Below, piece by piece: positions 16,530-25,196 of a stretch of 64,000 nucleotides of DNA. Below the pieces are notes generated by a model. The model did not search any database, was not told the origin of the DNA, and saw only the letters and a list, made by a program, of their open reading frames with translations. Origin of the DNA: Mesobacillus jeotgali (GTDB taxonomy: Bacteria; Bacillota; Bacilli; Bacillales; Cytobacillaceae); assembly GCF_900166585.1 (NCBI RefSeq), contig NZ_FVZC01000007.1:558001-622000 (forward strand), read 5' to 3'. The position numbers and the translations under genes were made by a program. Each line of letters opens with the position of its first letter. Within the stretch, counting starts at the first letter, position 1.

Positions 16530-17807
16530 TTGGCAAAGAATACTCAGGTTGAACATAGATCGAATCGGACATCTTCGAAAAAACAGAAGAGTCAACAGTC
16601 TCGTAAAGCGAATGAAAAACGGGGCAGCAACTCTTATTTAAGAACTAACCCCAACCCGGTAACTGAGAATCACCGGCTAAAACGTGTTGATGAGAACGAG
16701 GATCAGGCGGAGAAAAGCCCCCAACATAACACAGGAAAGGCAGTAAAGCAGAACAGCGGCAAACAAAAAACGCAGAATGTAAAGGAATCAGCGTCTCAAG
16801 AATCAAAACAAAAAGGGAGCCGCAGGAAAGCAGGTCAGTCCAAAAAAGCTCCTGACCCCAACGCTGAGAATGGTACAGGTAAAAATCAAAACACTAAATC
16901 GCCCCAGGATCAAAATTTTAAAACTTCCGGGGATAAAGAATTGAAATCATCACAGGATAAAAACGGCAATTCAGCTAAAGTTAGAGAGTCATCAAAATCA
17001 TCACAAGCAAAAAATCAGGAGAAAACTTCACCAGACAAAAATTCCAAATCTGCAAAAAACATAGATTCTAAATCTGGACCAAATGAAGAAGTAAAGCATA
17101 AGGAGCAATCTGGCAAGTTTGAGACGGCGTTCAACAGGATCCATAAAGCGCTGAAAGAGATGGTGAAGGGGACGGACAGCGATGCGTTTGTCGAGCTGCT
17201 GTACTCGGGTTATAAAAACCATTCATTGATCCGAAAATATAAGAGTGAGCTGCATCAGTTTGCAAAGCTGCGGAATGCCATTGTCCATGAGAGGGTGAAT
17301 GCAGACTATTATATTGCCGAACCGCATATCGAGGTAATTGAACAGATTGAGGAAATCGCAAAAGAGTTCGAGAAGCCGCAGACAGCTTTATCAATTGCGA
17401 CAAGTCCTGTATTTTACTATTATGAGGATGCTTATTTAAAAGATGTGCTCAAGGTGATCAACAAGTTTGATTTTACAAGATTCCCTGTCTATGACAAGGA
17501 AGACAAATATGTGGCGCTGCTGACGTCAACGGAAATCATCCAGTGGATGGCGAAGCATTTTTCTGACAATGTTGTCCATTTTGAAGACGTCCGGGTAAAA
17601 GAATTGCTGACGAAGGGAAAAAATTATTTCGTGACTTTTGTGGATGAGGAGGCTTCCTTATATCATATTGAGGAATTATTCGAGCGTTATCACACTAGAG
17701 GCAAGAAGCTTCAGGCGGTTATCATCACAGAAACAGGCGATCGTCATGGAAAACCGATCGGTGTGATCACGCCATGGGATTTGCTTGACAGTGACCCGGA
17801 TGACTAA
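16530..17807 (+). CDS. CBS-domain-pair protein with long Lys/Ser/Gln-rich N-terminus
   Basis: The TTG start at 16530 is preferred because ACGGAGGG sits six bases upstream; an ATG at 16491 has a poor site. The first ~190 residues are low complexity and strongly basic, with imperfect reiterations of K-S-x-Q-D-K-N (KSPQDQN, KSSQDKN, KTSPDKN), so they should be disordered and could bind nucleic acid or polyanions. A helical segment follows (FETAFNRIHKALKEMV...LRNAIVHERV), then two CBS motifs (about 290-425) ending ITPWDLLDSDPDD. CBS pairs usually bind adenosyl nucleotides. Similar CBS proteins in Bacilli lack this long tail, so the fusion is unusual. Function unknown. Confidence 0.7.
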   Translation: MAKNTQVEHRSNRTSSKKQKSQQSRKANEKRGSNSYLRTNPNPVTENHRLKRVDENEDQAEKSPQHNTGKAVKQNSGKQKTQNVKESASQESKQKGSRRKAGQSKKAPDPNAENGTGKNQNTKSPQDQNFKTSGDKELKSSQDKNGNSAKVRESSKSSQAKNQEKTSPDKNSKSAKNIDSKSGPNEEVKHKEQSGKFETAFNRIHKALKEMVKGTDSDAFVELLYSGYKNHSLIRKYKSELHQFAKLRNAIVHERVNADYYIAEPHIEVIEQIEEIAKEFEKPQTALSIATSPVFYYYEDAYLKDVLKVINKFDFTRFPVYDKEDKYVALLTSTEIIQWMAKHFSDNVVHFEDVRVKELLTKGKNYFVTFVDEEASLYHIEELFERYHTRGKKLQAVIITETGDRHGKPIGVITPWDLLDSDPDD

Positions 17808-17905
17808 ATTCTCACACCGCTTAATTCATTTGAAAATCCTTCATTGACGAGGTAACGGCCATATTGATATACTTCAGCTAATATCATTCATTTTAAAAAA
17901 TAACT

Positions 17906-18032
17906 CTTATCCAGAGCGGCGGAGGGACAGGCCCTGTGAAGCCCGGCAACCTTCTTTATTAGAAAGGTGCTAATTCCTGAAGGATAAGTGAGGCTGAGCA
18001 TTTGGAACCTCTCCTTATTTGGAGAGGTTTTT
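17906..18032 (+). promoter_or_regulatory. SAM-I (S-box) riboswitch with terminator
   Basis: The aptamer runs 17906-17988: P1 arms CTTATCC and GGATAAG, then the conserved AGAGCGGCGGAGGGA core, CCCTGTGAAGCCCGGCAACC, and AAAGGTGCTAATTCC. An intrinsic terminator follows (AACCTCTCC / GGAGAGGTT with T tract, 18006-18032). SAM binding should favour termination and switch off the downstream trans-sulfuration gene. Confidence 0.96.
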
Positions 18033-18160
18033 ATTGTTGGCTTCTTTTTCTAGTTTACTGTAGCACTTCGACTATCAGTAGATAAAAAGCGACTGAGTTT
18101 CATTCCAGTTGTCGGTGCAAACAAACAATAAGCAAAACTATTCAGAAGCAGGTGGACGAA

Positions 18161-19303
18161 ATGAGGAAAAGGTTTGAAACGGAAGTGCTTCATTCCAAAC
18201 ATACGAAGCAAAAGGGAATAAAAAGCAAAGCAACGCCAATTTATCAGACTTCGGCTTTTACCTTCAATGATCTCGATGAACTTGAAGGGTTTTACCAGGG
18301 TGAAGGCAATTATTTATACTCCAGGGTTGGCAATCCAAATACGGATGAGCTCGGACAGTCGGTGGCGGCTCTTGAGCATGCAGAGGACGGGGTGGCAGCA
18401 TCCTCGGGATTGGCTGCGATTTTGGCAGGTGTCCTTGCAGTAGTGAGAAGCGGTGACCATATAGTTGCCGCGGATGATGTATATGGAGGAAGTTTCCATA
18501 TGTTAAAAGCAGAGCTAGAACGCTTCGGTATTGAAACGACATTTGTGCCGTTCTCCGACTTGAACAATGCCGTAAACGCCATAAAGCCAAACACGAAGCT
18601 CCTGTATACAGAGTCGATCACAAATCCGCTCCTTCGGGTTGAAAAGCTGGACGAAGTTATCGCGCTGGCAAAAGAGAGAAATCTTGTATTATTAGTAGAT
18701 AATACATTTGCTACGCCACTCCATGTGCGTCCGTATGAGTTTGGTGCCGACCTAGTTGTCCATAGTGCAACTAAATACATCGGCGGACATAGCGATGTCA
18801 CTTCAGGTGTCATTGTTGGCAGAAAGGAATTAATTGCTGAGGCCCGCGCGAGGATCGTGAATTTAGGAGCGAATCTCAGCCCTTTTGAGGCTTGGCTGAC
18901 CTGCAGGGGCTTAAAGACACTTGCCCTAAGGATGAAAGCCCAATCAGAAAATGCTAAATTGCTTGCTGAAAGTCTGCGCGGAAACAAGAATGTCGCAAGG
19001 GTATACTTTCCATTTGCAGAAGCTGAAAAAGGCTTCGGAGCTATCGTCACGATTGAGCTTGCAGAGCATGTAGATACAGATTTATTTTTCAAATCCCTTG
19101 GCTGGATAAAAATCGTTCCGACACTGGCCGGAGTTGAAACAACGGTTTCCCATCCTCTGAAAACCTCCCATCGTGCACTGCCTGCTGAGGCTCAAGCCGA
19201 ACTTGGCATAAGCTATCGTCTGGTCAGGATTTCGGTTGGAATCGAACACAGCGAGGATATCGTTTCACAATTCGATGCGGCACTGGCTAATGCTTTAAAA
19301 TAA
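18161..19303 (+). CDS. Cys/Met metabolism PLP-dependent enzyme (trans-sulfuration family)
   Basis: 381 residues; the start at ATG 18161 is spaced 5 bases from AGGTGG (GTG 18152 overlaps that site). It belongs to the Cys/Met PLP family: phosphate-binding YSRVGNPNTDELGQSVAALEHAE, ASSGLAAI, DNTFATPL with the cofactor-binding Asp, and the PLP Lys in HSATKYIGGHSDVTSG. Members include cystathionine gamma-synthase, O-acetylhomoserine sulfhydrylase, cystathionine lyase and methionine gamma-lyase, and sequence alone does not separate them safely. Control by a SAM riboswitch argues for a step of methionine synthesis or recycling. It is transcribed alone. Confidence 0.88.
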   Translation: MRKRFETEVLHSKHTKQKGIKSKATPIYQTSAFTFNDLDELEGFYQGEGNYLYSRVGNPNTDELGQSVAALEHAEDGVAASSGLAAILAGVLAVVRSGDHIVAADDVYGGSFHMLKAELERFGIETTFVPFSDLNNAVNAIKPNTKLLYTESITNPLLRVEKLDEVIALAKERNLVLLVDNTFATPLHVRPYEFGADLVVHSATKYIGGHSDVTSGVIVGRKELIAEARARIVNLGANLSPFEAWLTCRGLKTLALRMKAQSENAKLLAESLRGNKNVARVYFPFAEAEKGFGAIVTIELAEHVDTDLFFKSLGWIKIVPTLAGVETTVSHPLKTSHRALPAEAQAELGISYRLVRISVGIEHSEDIVSQFDAALANALK

Positions 19304-19399
19304 ATCAAATGCATTTACAGCTCTGTTTTGAATGGCAAAATGGACTTCAAATAGTGGTACTGAATGTCCATATAACCTTTGATAATCCTTCGACATAAG

Positions 19400-19424
19400 G
19401 TTTACACCTCCTGGAGGCGGGTAT
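19400..19424 (+). promoter_or_regulatory. SigB-type promoter
   Basis: GTTTAC, a 13-base spacer, then GGGTAT: an almost exact match to the general-stress sigma-B consensus, 38 bases ahead of the YflT-family gene. Confidence 0.82.
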
Positions 19425-19461
19425 CTATAAAAGGACTACTCGTCTAAAGGAGGCTGTTAAT

Positions 19462-20049
19462 ATGTTTGAACATGAAAAACATCTTGTAGGAGTATATAAT
19501 AACGAGCAAGACGCAATTCAGGCCGTTGAGGATCTGAAAAGGCAAGGGTATCATACCGATGATATCTCTGTTATTAGTAAAAACGACGAAGAAGTTGATC
19601 ACGTCAACGAAGCAACCGGTACGAAGACTGAGGAAGGTCTTGCTGCGGGTGCAGCAACAGGCGGAATCTTAGGCGGACTTACCGGATTACTTGCAGGCAT
19701 CGGTGCACTTGCGATTCCTGGTATCGGCCCAATCGTGGCTGCAGGTCCGATTGCTGCTACGCTTACAGGCGCCGCAGTGGGCGCAGGTGCGGGCGGATTG
19801 GCTGGAGCATTGATTGGAATGGGTATTCCTGAAGATGAAGCCGAACGCTACGAAGGCTATGTAAAAGAAGGTAAAATCCTGGTCGTAGTCGAGCGTGATG
19901 AAAACAGAGTTGGTCTGAATGATACAACTACTGTTGATTCAACTAGAACTGCTGGCTTGGACGGAACAAGATCTCACAACCCGGTTGATGCTCCGCTTAC
20001 GTCGGACAACCCAGCCAACACTCGTTTTGACAACACACGTGATTTTTAA
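19462..20049 (+). CDS. General stress protein, YflT/GsiB-like (DUF1269-type glycine zipper)
   Basis: 195 residues. The N-terminal ~60 residues form the heat-induced stress protein YflT domain (VGVYNNEQDAIQAVEDLKRQGYHTDDISVISK). The middle is a glycine-zipper membrane segment (about 75-130, rich in GxxxG: GGILGGLTGLLAGIGAL and GAAVGAGAGGLAGALIG), then an EDEAERYEGYVKEGKILVVVE block and a hydrophilic tail. The sigma-B promoter upstream fits its role as a general stress protein. Molecular activity is not known for the family. It is monocistronic with a long palindromic terminator. Confidence 0.85.
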   Translation: MFEHEKHLVGVYNNEQDAIQAVEDLKRQGYHTDDISVISKNDEEVDHVNEATGTKTEEGLAAGAATGGILGGLTGLLAGIGALAIPGIGPIVAAGPIAATLTGAAVGAGAGGLAGALIGMGIPEDEAERYEGYVKEGKILVVVERDENRVGLNDTTTVDSTRTAGLDGTRSHNPVDAPLTSDNPANTRFDNTRDF

Positions 20050-20091
20050 CCTATAAAAAAGGCTGCCATCTGGCAGCTTTTTTTATAGGTT
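20049..20091 (+). terminator. Intrinsic terminator of the stress protein gene
   Basis: An inverted repeat of about 20 bases, ACCTATAAAAAAGGCTGCCA and its near-exact complement, with a 2-base loop and internal T run. Confidence 0.88.
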
Positions 20092-20291
20092 AAAATAATG
20101 AGTGCGTTCATGCAAGGTTCTTTCATAGACAGGCATACCCACCTGCACAGAGGACGATGATGCAAAACCGCCTTTGGTTTAACCGGATTTCGGAGTGGAA
20201 AAACTGTCCTAACTGGCTGGATTTCATTAGTAGATCTAAGTTGTGTTACCGATGCCAATGCAGTAGTTGATGATTAGGAAAGTGTTGTGAA

Positions 20292-20325
20292 CAAGCTGGC
20301 TGCAGCGACATAGCAGCCAGCTTTT
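20292..20325 (+). terminator. Hairpin with T tract
   Basis: AAGCTGGCTGC and GCAGCCAGCTT pair over 11 bases with loop AGCGACATA, then TTTTG on the plus strand. It abuts the 3' end of the small minus-strand gene. The 200 bases between this and the previous terminator hold no gene I can support. Confidence 0.65.
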
Positions 20326-20326
20326 G

Positions 20327-20470
20327 CTACTCTTCTTCCCTAGTATCCAGTAAATCAATCCGACTTGCGTCATCAAAGTCAAAAGCAGAGGTTATGAAAA
20401 ACATTAATACGCCGGCAACCAGGCCGAGACAAATGACAAAACCGATGGTCATTACCCAAAGATATCCCAT
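20327..20470 (-). CDS. Small single-pass membrane protein (47 aa)
   Basis: A minus-strand frame of 47 residues starting ATG 20470, with GGAGG and GAGGAAT upstream. The first 30 residues are one hydrophobic helix (MGYLWVMTIGFVICLGLVAG); the tail is acidic and ends EEE. I recognise no family. Strong codon-level plausibility, good ribosome site and an isolated position support a real gene. Confidence 0.65.
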   Translation of the reverse strand: MGYLWVMTIGFVICLGLVAGVLMFFITSAFDFDDASRIDLLDTREEE

Positions 20471-20592
20471 ATTCCTCATTCCTCCCTCAATAAACTATAT
20501 GCAATGTGAAAGTGATGTTTTCTTCTAATCTAAAGTTAAATCGGTATATTTCAATCGAATAATCTCATCCTATCAGGTGAGGAGGCATGAAA

Positions 20593-21201
20593 ATGTTTAA
20601 AAAAATCATATTGGCAATGGTTTTAATGTATCTGGCTGTTCCGACCTCGTCGTTCGCTCAGCAGGTCTATACGGTTCAGTCAGGAGATACCCTCTGGAAG
20701 ATTTCGATTAGATACAGGGTTGGCCTTTCAGAGATCATTTCAGCTAACCTGCATTTAAAGAATCCTAACTTGATTTATCCTGGCCAGAGGATCAATATTC
20801 CTAACTTAAGGGCAACAAAGAGTATTGAAAGCGAGGTAATCGAGCTGACAAACCAGGAACGCTCAAAGAATGGACTCAAGCCGTTTGCAGAGGACTGGCA
20901 GCTTTCCAGGGTTGCTCGCTACAAATCTGTTGAAATGAGAGATAAAAACTATTTTTCTCATACAAGCCCTGTATATGGCAGTCCATTCTCCATGATGAGA
21001 AGCTTTGGAATCAATTATCGAAATGCCGGCGAAAATATAGCCGCCGGCCAGAGGACTCCAAATGATGTAGTGCAGTCATGGATGAACAGTCCGGGACATC
21101 GGAAGAATATCCTGAACCCTGCCTATACCCATATTGGTGTCGGGCATGCATCAGGAGGAAATTATGGCCACTATTGGACCCAAATGTTTATCGCTAAATA
21201 A
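20593..21201 (+). CDS. Secreted LysM plus CAP/SCP domain protein
   Basis: The start at ATG 20593 lies seven bases after GAGGAGG; the ATG at 20587 is too close. The 202-residue product has a signal peptide ending near SSFAQQ, one LysM peptidoglycan-binding domain (YTVQSGDTLWKISIRYRVG ... YPGQRINIP, about 25-70) and a CAP domain (about 80-200) with LTNQERSKNGLKPF, SHTSP, AGENIA and SWMNSPGHRKNIL. It is the YkwD/SafA-like class of Bacilli, expected at the cell wall or spore surface. The CAP family role in bacteria is poorly defined. It ends at a strong terminator. Confidence 0.88.
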   Translation: MFKKIILAMVLMYLAVPTSSFAQQVYTVQSGDTLWKISIRYRVGLSEIISANLHLKNPNLIYPGQRINIPNLRATKSIESEVIELTNQERSKNGLKPFAEDWQLSRVARYKSVEMRDKNYFSHTSPVYGSPFSMMRSFGINYRNAGENIAAGQRTPNDVVQSWMNSPGHRKNILNPAYTHIGVGHASGGNYGHYWTQMFIAK

Positions 21202-21205
21202 AGAA

Positions 21206-21238
21206 ATACCCCAGTGAAGCTGTCGCTGGGGTATTTAT
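21206..21238 (+). terminator. Intrinsic terminator of the LysM-CAP gene
   Basis: AAATACCCCAG and CTGGGGTATTT pair perfectly across an 11-base loop. Confidence 0.85.
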
Positions 21239-21358
21239 ATTGAATGGTCCGGCATATCAGTAAGCCTCAGGACCTACATGAAAATCAAGCTCAGGCACGT
21301 TATAGATATTTTCCGTAAAAGGTAAGATGAGTACATAAGAGATAAGGAGGAATTGAAC

Positions 21359-21703
21359 ATGAAAAAAATTGGTTTGCTTGCTGCCGGTTTCATTGCTGCC
21401 ATGGTGCTGATCTCCAACCTTGGCCCGCTCGTGGGATTGGGCATAAGCGTGTTAGTGCTTTACTTTGTCATCAAGAAGTTCTTAAAGGCTAACTCGACAG
21501 GAGGCAAAGTCGGCTGGGGAATTGCAGGATTCATCATCCTGATGGCCACTGCTTCAAACGTGCCAGCCATCCTGGGAATAGCAGCAGCTTACGTGCTCTA
21601 CCTTGTGTATAAGAATTGGGACAAGAAAGAAAACGTCATGCAACAAGAGAACGATCCTTTCATCAATTTTGAAAAGCAATGGGCACAATTGAAAAACAAC
21701 TAA
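21359..21703 (+). CDS. liaI: LiaI-like small membrane protein of the lia operon
   Basis: 114 residues from ATG 21359 (AAGGAGG eight bases upstream). It carries two hydrophobic double segments (GLLAAGFIAAMVLISNLGPLVGLG and VGWGIAGFIILMATASNVPAILG), a charged linker and a hydrophilic C-terminal tail. Position directly ahead of a PspA/LiaH gene and the LiaF-LiaS-LiaR genes identifies it as the membrane anchor that recruits LiaH. It is the first gene of the operon; no LiaG gene is present. Confidence 0.8.
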   Translation: MKKIGLLAAGFIAAMVLISNLGPLVGLGISVLVLYFVIKKFLKANSTGGKVGWGIAGFIILMATASNVPAILGIAAAYVLYLVYKNWDKKENVMQQENDPFINFEKQWAQLKNN

Positions 21704-21749
21704 GCTTTTAAAAAGCAGAAATCATTAGAATCCAAAGGAGAGATATTAA

Positions 21750-22472
21750 ATGGCTAATCTATTAACAAGAATTAAAAACACCGTAATGGCAGACCTTCAT
21801 GAGGCACTTGACCAGAAGGAGAGAAAGAACCCAATTGCACTTTTGAACCAGTACCTTCGTGAGTGTGAAGCAGAAACGGAAAAGGTGAGAAAGCTGCTTG
21901 AGCGCCAGAGTCAGCTAAAGGAACAGTTTGCTCGTGAATACCATCAAGCGCTTGAAATGGCAGAAAAAAGGAAGTATCAGGCAGATATCGCGCTGAGCGC
22001 AGGAGAATCCGAACTTCAGGAGTTTGCAAATCAGGAACAGATCCAATACGAAGAACGTGCAGCCAGGCTGAAGGAAGCGAAAGAAAATGCGGGCAAGCAG
22101 CAGCTGGAACTGGAACGGAAATACGAAGAAATGAAGCACAAACTAAAGGATATGAATATCCGCCGACTTGAGCTGATGGGCCGTGAAAATGTAACCCGGG
22201 CCCATTACAGGATGGATCAGGTGCTCGATAATAGTTCCTACTCCGACAAGCCATATTCAAGGTTTGCGGAAATGGAAACCTATCTTGGCCAGCTAGAAGA
22301 AAAGGTCAACAGCGATTATCACCGGAACACCATTGAGGCAGGATTGCCAAGCTTGAAAAAGAGTACAAAAATAAAGAAACCCATACTATTTAATAGGCAA
22401 AACATGGTATCCTATAAAGGCGCAGGCAGCTGCGCCTTTTGGATATCACCTCGAATGAACTTCAAGTTATAA
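21750..22472 (+). CDS. liaH: LiaH, PspA/IM30 family membrane-stress protein (aberrant C-terminus)
   Basis: 240 residues; the first ~205 are the coiled-coil PspA/IM30 fold (LLTRIKNTVMADLHEALDQKE, PIALLNQYLRE and long heptads). LiaH oligomerises on the membrane after cell-wall antibiotic damage. The last ~35 residues (after GLPSLKKS) do not look like the family and are read through a terminator-like hairpin at 22416. In the alternative frame the sequence continues EKEYKNKETHTI and stops at 22393 just before the hairpin. A one-base loss near 22350-22360, real or from assembly, would explain this; function may be intact because the core is unaffected. Confidence 0.82.
   Translation: MANLLTRIKNTVMADLHEALDQKERKNPIALLNQYLRECEAETEKVRKLLERQSQLKEQFAREYHQALEMAEKRKYQADIALSAGESELQEFANQEQIQYEERAARLKEAKENAGKQQLELERKYEEMKHKLKDMNIRRLELMGRENVTRAHYRMDQVLDNSSYSDKPYSRFAEMETYLGQLEEKVNSDYHRNTIEAGLPSLKKSTKIKKPILFNRQNMVSYKGAGSCAFWISPRMNFKL
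22416..22440 (+). terminator. Internal terminator between liaIH and liaFSR
   Basis: AAAGGCGCAG and CTGCGCCTTT pair over 10 bases with loop GCAG, then TTGG. In B. subtilis a similar site gives an abundant liaIH transcript and little read-through into the regulatory genes. Here it overlaps the extended liaH frame. Confidence 0.7.
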
Positions 22473-22520
22473 TCCTCTCAAAAATTAGTCCAATATTTTA
22501 GAAGAAAGGGGGAAAACAGC

Positions 22521-23252
22521 ATGTTGAATATGAAAAATGATTATATTAGCTGGATTGTGATTACCGGACTCATCTTGCTTTTACTGGAAGTTTCTTTTTT
22601 CAACGAAGGGCTGATTTTCTCCCTTCTGGCCAGTGGAGCGATGATCTACTTTGGGCGTTCGTTGATGCCGAGAAAATCAGGGAAACTGCTTTTTTGGGCC
22701 GGATTGTTCTTTTTGCTCAGCAGCGTTTTCAGCATGATGACCTTCAGGTTTTTCCTGTTAGCGGTTCTGGTCTATCTGGCTTATCAATACATTCAGTCAA
22801 AAAAGAAACCCGAAATCATCACGCCAGTTTTACAGGAGCCTGAAAAAGCAAACGGTAAGGAAATGCTGATTGAAAAACCGCCTCTTTTCAAAAACCGTTT
22901 CTTTGGCCATCAGGAAACGCCATCTTATGTATATGATTGGGATGATGTCAACATCCAGGCAGGGATTGGCGACAGCGTTATTGACTTAAGCCTGACAGTA
23001 CTGCCAAAGGGTGAGACGGTAATCTTTATCCGGAATCTCATCGGGAATGTTAAGGTGTACGTACCATATGATTTAGAAGTGACCCTCCGTCATTCATCGG
23101 TAGTCGGTTCTGCGGAGATTTTTGAGCATCAAGAAGCGAGGGTACTGAATCAGAGCCTATTCATACAGACACCTGGCTACGAACAGGCATCGCAAAAGGT
23201 GAAAATCTTTACCTCGATGGTCGCGGGGAATATCGAGGTGAAACGTATATGA
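22521..23252 (+). CDS. liaF: LiaF, membrane inhibitor of the LiaS kinase
   Basis: 243 residues: four N-terminal membrane helices (about 10-90), a charged linker, and a C-terminal beta-rich domain of the cell-wall-active antibiotic response family (about 130-243, DDVNIQAGIGDSVIDLSLTVLPKGE ... YVPYDLEVTLRHSSVVG). LiaF keeps LiaS quiet without stress. The stop overlaps the liaS start (ATGA), showing tight coupling. AAGGGGG precedes the start. Confidence 0.88.
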   Translation: MLNMKNDYISWIVITGLILLLLEVSFFNEGLIFSLLASGAMIYFGRSLMPRKSGKLLFWAGLFFLLSSVFSMMTFRFFLLAVLVYLAYQYIQSKKKPEIITPVLQEPEKANGKEMLIEKPPLFKNRFFGHQETPSYVYDWDDVNIQAGIGDSVIDLSLTVLPKGETVIFIRNLIGNVKVYVPYDLEVTLRHSSVVGSAEIFEHQEARVLNQSLFIQTPGYEQASQKVKIFTSMVAGNIEVKRI

Positions 23253-24295
23253 CAACTGCCATGCGCCAAATTCTATGGGGTCTGGCCCTTGGAATCATTC
23301 TGTTTATAGCACTGACACTGTCCTATTGGCTAGTTTTCCCGGCTCCGCGTTTTTCTGATCTGTGGAACCGTGAACTGATGGATATCCCGTTTGTCATCTT
23401 TACCTTCAGTATAAGTGTAGTAGCGGGCATCGCATTCGGGATGACTTCTGGCATATACTGGCGCAAGCAGTTTAAAGCGGTCAACAACTGGCTCTTTCAG
23501 CTTGAAGAAGGGCAACAGCCAGAAATCGATGTAATCCAGGGATATACAGAGCTTTCCACAATCTCACAACGAGTCACCAAACTGCATAAGCAAATATCTG
23601 AAAAAGCGATGCTGTCACAGAGGCTGGCTACTGAAAAAGCGGAGGAGCAGGAATCGCGGATACAGGATATCATTTCTCAGGAGCGCAACCGGCTTGCGAG
23701 AGAGCTGCATGATTCGGTTAGCCAGCAGTTATTTGCGGCATCCATGCTGATGTCAGCCATCAATGAAACAAAGGGTCCTTCCGAGGAACGTGAAGCAAAA
23801 CAGCTGAAGATGGTAGAGGAGATGATCCATCAATCACAGCTGGAAATGAGGGCACTGCTTCTCCATCTCCGACCGGTAGCGTTAAAAGGGAAGAGCCTGC
23901 AGGAAGGAATTGAAGAGCTCCTGCTAGAATTAAGACAAAAAGTCACGATGGATATAAATTGGAAGGTCGAGCAATTTCCGCTGGATAAGGGAGTCGAGGA
24001 CCACCTTTTTAGGATTCTGCAGGAATCGATTTCCAACACACTGCGCCATGCAAAAGCGGACCAGCTTGAGGTCCTGTTGATCCACCGCGATGACATAGTC
24101 ATATTGCGGGTGGTTGATGACGGGATAGGTTTTAACGTCGAAGAAGCGAAAGCAGGCTCGTACGGCCTTCAGAATATGCATGAACGTGCCGGTGAAATCG
24201 GAGGGACAATGAAGATTGTAAGCGTTGAAAATAAAGGGACCAGGCTTGAGGTTAAGGTTCCTATTTTAGTGATGGCAGGTGAGAAGAATGATTAA
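23249..24295 (+). CDS. liaS: LiaS, sensor histidine kinase
   Basis: 348 residues. Two membrane helices (about 8-30 and 45-68) enclose a very short external loop, the intramembrane-sensing layout of LiaS. A HAMP-like linker leads to a HisKA_3 domain with phospho-acceptor in [18 protein letters not shown] and a HATPase with [18 protein letters not shown] and [17 protein letters not shown]. It phosphorylates LiaR in response to lipid-II-cycle antibiotics. Confidence 0.92.
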   Translation: MTTAMRQILWGLALGIILFIALTLSYWLVFPAPRFSDLWNRELMDIPFVIFTFSISVVAGIAFGMTSGIYWRKQFKAVNNWLFQLEEGQQPEIDVIQGYTELSTISQRVTKLHKQISEKAMLSQRLATEKAEEQESRIQDIISQERNRLARELHDSVSQQLFAASMLMSAINETKGPSEEREAKQLKMVEEMIHQSQLEMRALLLHLRPVALKGKSLQEGIEELLLELRQKVTMDINWKVEQFPLDKGVEDHLFRILQESISNTLRHAKADQLEVLLIHRDDIVILRVVDDGIGFNVEEAKAGSYGLQNMHERAGEIGGTMKIVSVENKGTRLEVKVPILVMAGEKND

Positions 24296-24920
24296 AGTAG
24301 TGTTTGTGGACGATCATGAAATGGTGCGGATTGGAGTTTCATCTTACTTATCAGCACAGCCGGACATCGAGGTAATCGGTGAAGCCGACAACGGCAAGGC
24401 TGGAGTCGATATGGCACTTGAATTGCGGCCTGATATCATCCTGATGGATCTGGTCATGAAGGAAATGGACGGAATAGAAGCGACAAAGCAAATCATTGAA
24501 CAATGGGCAGAAGCGAAAATCATCATTGTGACCAGTTTCCTCGATGATGAAAAGGTATATCCAGCGCTAGAAGCAGGGGCAACAAGCTATATGCTGAAGA
24601 CCTCAAAGGCCAGCGAAATAGCAAATGCAGTACGGGTTACCTATTCTGGCCAGCCTGTCCTTGAACCTGAGGTGACCGGAAAGATGATGATGAAAATGCG
24701 CCAGAAGCACAGCGTCGAATTGCATGAAGAGCTGACCGAACGCGAGATGGAAGTGCTGAAGCTGATCGCGGAAGGAAAGACAAACCAGGAAATTGCAGAT
24801 GAGCTCTTTATCGCCTTGAAGACCGTAAAAACGCATGTCAGCAATATCTTAAGCAAACTGCAGGTACAGGACCGCACCCAGGCAGTCATCTATGCATTCA
24901 GGCATTCTCTTGTAACATAA
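24288..24920 (+). CDS. liaR: LiaR, NarL/FixJ-family response regulator
   Basis: 210 residues from ATG 24288, overlapping the liaS end by eight bases. The receiver ([11 protein letters not shown], phospho-Asp in [14 protein letters not shown], switch Thr in IIIVTSF, Lys in YMLKTS) is followed by a LuxR-type HTH ([40 protein letters not shown]). It activates the lia promoter on phosphorylation. The region upstream of liaI (21240-21345) should hold its box, but I could not recognise one with confidence. Confidence 0.93.
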   Translation: MIKVVFVDDHEMVRIGVSSYLSAQPDIEVIGEADNGKAGVDMALELRPDIILMDLVMKEMDGIEATKQIIEQWAEAKIIIVTSFLDDEKVYPALEAGATSYMLKTSKASEIANAVRVTYSGQPVLEPEVTGKMMMKMRQKHSVELHEELTEREMEVLKLIAEGKTNQEIADELFIALKTVKTHVSNILSKLQVQDRTQAVIYAFRHSLVT

Positions 24921-24938
24921 AAAAAGGAGGTGGAGCGG

Positions 24939-25120
24939 ATGGAACCGCTTGCGGGTATATTCAGCCTGATGGGGATTTGGGTTTCAATAGTCCTTCCGCT
25001 GTCCTGGCCACCTTATTCGTCATCCTTGTGACAAGCACAAAAAGACAGGAAGCATTGATGAAGGAAATTCTTGCAGAATTAAGGAAGAACCATTCTGATA
25101 AAAGTTATTTAGACCAATAA
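24939..25120 (+). pseudogene. Frameshifted small membrane protein gene after liaR
   Basis: A perfect ribosome site (AAAGGAGGT) precedes ATG 24939. Frame 1 gives MEPLAGIFSLMGIWVSIV and then stops at 25031. From about 24990 the shifted frame continues a natural-looking membrane helix and hydrophilic tail (AVLATLFVILVTSTKRQEAL ... KSYLDQ) to the stop at 25120. One base has been lost (or two gained) around 24990-25000. The intact product would be a ~60-residue one-helix protein tied to the lia operon. It could be a real pseudogene or a sequencing error. Confidence 0.6.
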
Positions 25121-25159
25121 GACTATCAATGGACAATTAAACGAGCGGCTCTCTCTAAA

Positions 25160-25187
25160 AAAACAAAAAGAGGCCAAGCGATGGCCC
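25160..25187 (-). terminator. Hairpin ending the 25.2-kb minus gene
   Basis: On the minus strand GGGGCC and GGCCTC pair (one G-U) around ATCGCTT and are followed by TTTTTG. Confidence 0.55.
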
Positions 25188-25196
25188 CAGATAAAA

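Noticed and set aside
18264..19092. Long antisense frames (up to 260 codons) in the PLP enzyme gene
   Set aside because: They mirror the codon use of the well-conserved sense gene and have no ribosome sites or known domains.
20100..20290. Possible tRNA or small RNA between 20.1 and 20.3 kb
   Set aside because: No cloverleaf, CCA or T-loop sequence; only a terminator-like hairpin at its end could be supported.
21241..21345. LiaR box upstream of liaI
   Set aside because: Only a weak CTCAGG repetition was seen; not enough to name an operator.
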